From Holophagaceae bacterium (GTDB taxonomy: Bacteria > Acidobacteriota > Holophagae > Holophagales > Holophagaceae): DNA of 7,258 nt. The stretch is taken from the NCBI GenBank assembly GCA_025355915.1, contig JANXYT010000372.1:1-7258 (forward strand), in the 5' to 3' direction. Positions 6,145 to 7,258 of this stretch are shown piece by piece (within the stretch, counting starts at the first letter, position 1; each line of letters begins with the position of its first letter). Below the pieces are notes generated by a model that did not search any database, was not told where the DNA came from, and saw only the letters and a list, made by a program, of their open reading frames with translations. Both the position numbers and the translations under genes were made by a program.

Positions 6145-6753
6145 ATGAATCCTCAACTTCAGAAACAAATTGGTGTGGGCGCGCTGGTGGGCATTGTCCT
6201 GGCCGGTCTGATCTACTTCCTACTTGGTGGCAAGCGTACGGATCTCGAGTCCATCAACGCGGACGTCAAGACCCTGCAGGCCGATGTCGACAAAGGCAAA
6301 CTCCTGAAGGCGAGCTATGAGAAGCTCCGCGAGGAGGTGGCTAAGCAGGACAAGCGCATCGAGGAACTGATCAAGATCATGCCCTCGGACACGGATTACG
6401 GAGAAATCCCCTACCGAATCAAGAAGATTGCGGATGACGCGGGGATCGACCAGGTGGCGTTTTCACTCAAGCCTGAGCGAAAGGACACCTACTACACCGA
6501 GAAACCGGTGGAATTCGAATTCCGCGTGGGGTTCCACTCCTTCGGCCAGTTCGCCTCGCTGGTCTCCGGATACGACAAGATCATCAACATCTCCAACATC
6601 GAGTTCACCCGGAAGACCGACAACCGCAGCTTCTATCCGGCTGGGGTCAAATGCACCATCAGCGCATTCGTTTACAATCCCGAGCCTCCTCCGGTGGAAC
6701 CCGCGAAGAAGCCGGCTGCCGCCGCCCCCAAGGCGGGCGCCAAAGAGGATTGA
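6145..6753 (+). CDS. pilO: Type IV pilus assembly protein PilO
   Basis: Bitopic inner-membrane partner of PilN; the PilN-PilO dimer then recruits PilP. The product is 202 residues, normal size. A short cytoplasmic tail is followed by one transmembrane helix (about 10-28, GVGALVGIVLAGLIYFLLG), a periplasmic coiled coil (about 33-78), and a ferredoxin-like domain containing MPSDTDYGEIPYRI (79-92), DDAGIDQVAFSLKPE (97-111) and FEFRVGFHSFGQFASLVSGY (124-143), all characteristic of PilO. The tail from about 179 is rich in Pro, Ala and Lys and probably disordered. The start has TGAGG six bases upstream, and that TGA is the pilN stop codon, so spacing and translation are tightly linked. Confidence 0.93.
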   Translation: MNPQLQKQIGVGALVGIVLAGLIYFLLGGKRTDLESINADVKTLQADVDKGKLLKASYEKLREEVAKQDKRIEELIKIMPSDTDYGEIPYRIKKIADDAGIDQVAFSLKPERKDTYYTEKPVEFEFRVGFHSFGQFASLVSGYDKIINISNIEFTRKTDNRSFYPAGVKCTISAFVYNPEPPPVEPAKKPAAAAPKAGAKED

Positions 6754-6762
6754 GGTGTTGCC

Positions 6763-7197
6763 ATGATTCGACGACTTTCTACCATCTCTCTGCTAGCAGG
6801 AACTGCGCTTCTGGCACAGTTACCTTCGGGTGTCCTCCCGCCAGCGACCTCCGTGGCCGAGGACGTGGCGATCATCAAGGTCACCCCATACAAGCCCACC
6901 ATCCAGCGGGATCCCTTTTCCGCGCCACGAGACGAGCGCCCCACGGACGCCCTGGACGTGATTGATGACATCGCTGTGAAAGGCATGATCAGGAAGGATG
7001 GCAAGAATTTCGCTGTCGTTTCTGACAGTCGGGGAAATGTCCGATGGCTGCCCGTCGGGCACCGGTTAAAGGACGGGGAGATCACCGCCATCACTGACAA
7101 GACGGTGACTTTTCATCAATGGGAAGTGAACACCACCAATCGTTCGATATTCAGAACCATCACGAAGACGTTCAAGCGTGAGGAGGGTAAACGATGA
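6763..7197 (+). CDS. pilP: Type IV pilus assembly protein PilP, without a lipobox
   Basis: Periplasmic protein that links PilN/PilO to the PilQ secretin. The product is 144 residues, slightly shorter than the usual 160-180. The N-terminus looks like a signal peptide or membrane anchor (basic MIRR, hydrophobic about 8-28). PilP is typically a lipoprotein, but there is no cysteine here at all, so lipidation is excluded for this reading. The DPF motif (50-52, in QRDPFSAPRDERP) and the beta-sandwich segment VKGMIRKDGKNFAVV followed by GNVRWLPVGHRL (72-102) and an ITDKTVTF strand are the family signature. The C-terminal strand (HQWEVNTTNRSIFRTITKTFKREE) departs from the common ending. The assignment rests on these motifs plus gene order. 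The start has TGAGG nearby, whose TGA is the pilO stop. Its own stop overlaps the next start. Confidence 0.87.
   Translation: MIRRLSTISLLAGTALLAQLPSGVLPPATSVAEDVAIIKVTPYKPTIQRDPFSAPRDERPTDALDVIDDIAVKGMIRKDGKNFAVVSDSRGNVRWLPVGHRLKDGEITAITDKTVTFHQWEVNTTNRSIFRTITKTFKREEGKR
7181..7187 (+). promoter_or_regulatory. Strong ribosome binding site for the probable pilQ
   Basis: AGGAGGG lies inside the last codons of pilP, six bases before the ATG at 7194. It is the closest match to the anti-Shine-Dalgarno consensus in the operon and suggests high translation of the secretin relative to the other subunits. Confidence 0.7.
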
Positions 7198-7258
7198 ATG
7201 CTCGCCTGAGTTCCTTGCTGGTCGCAGGGGGCGTGGTCCTGGCGGGGATCCACCCGGG
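7194..7258 (+). CDS. pilQ: Start of a secreted protein, probably secretin PilQ (partial)
   Basis: Only 21 codons are visible before the window ends: MNARLSSLLVAGGVVLAGIHP. They form the beginning of a Sec-type signal peptide (one Arg, then a hydrophobic core). The ATG overlaps the pilP stop by four bases. A second ATG at 7198 is closed by TGA after three codons, so 7194 is the start. The PilQ identity comes only from the conserved pilMNOPQ order; no secretin domain is in view. PilQ forms the outer-membrane pore for the pilus. Confidence 0.65.
   Translation, partial: MNARLSSLLVAGGVVLAGIHP

Noticed and set aside
1..7258. CRISPR array, tRNA, rRNA, insertion sequence or phage genes
   Set aside because: I found no regularly spaced repeats, tRNA-like cloverleaf, terminal inverted repeats or transposase/integrase motifs. 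The non-coding space is limited to short gaps that are already described.

Overview
The window reads as ordinary bacterial chromosome: GC-rich (roughly 60% by eye, not computed), with tightly packed genes of housekeeping and type IV pilus function. No transposon, phage, CRISPR or RNA gene is visible. The combination points to a free-living Gram-negative bacterium. It has a GatCAB-type tRNA amidotransferase, a 2-oxo acid dehydrogenase E2 whose lipoyl domain carries a STDKVDAEIPAPAAG stretch, and a J-domain/TPR protein plus a PP2C phosphatase upstream of pilMNOPQ. Acidobacteriota (for example Holophagae) is my best guess from remembered protein similarity. A deltaproteobacterial-type lineage is possible, and no marker gene here settles it.

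Layout. Positions 1-2661 hold two minus-strand genes, gatA (1207-2661) followed by an E2 acyltransferase (1-1197, C-terminus beyond the window edge). They are 9 nt apart, and the E2 Shine-Dalgarno overlaps the gatA stop codon. A 211-bp divergent region (2662-2872) with two inverted repeats separates them from the plus-strand genes. Positions 2873-4368 hold a J-domain/TPR protein and a PP2C-type Ser/Thr phosphatase separated by 2 nt. An AT-rich 89-bp gap (4369-4457) contains a near-consensus sigma-70 promoter. Positions 4458-7258 hold pilM, pilN, pilO, pilP and the first codons of a probable pilQ, all overlapping or separated by 8-9 nt.

How the genes work together. PilM (cytoplasmic, actin-like), PilN and PilO (inner-membrane bitopic) and PilP (periplasmic) form the alignment subcomplex. 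It links the cytoplasmic pilus motor to the PilQ secretin in the outer membrane. The upstream J-TPR and PP2C genes form a separate small unit that could read through into the pil operon; a regulatory link to pili is only inference. GatA belongs to the enzyme that makes Gln-tRNA(Gln) and/or Asn-tRNA(Asn). E2 belongs to central carbon metabolism. I see no undescribed system. The points worth a second look are local: the gatA-E2 coupling, the J-TPR/PP2C pair beside pil, the dyads in the divergent region, the pil promoter, and a PilP that lacks a lipobox.
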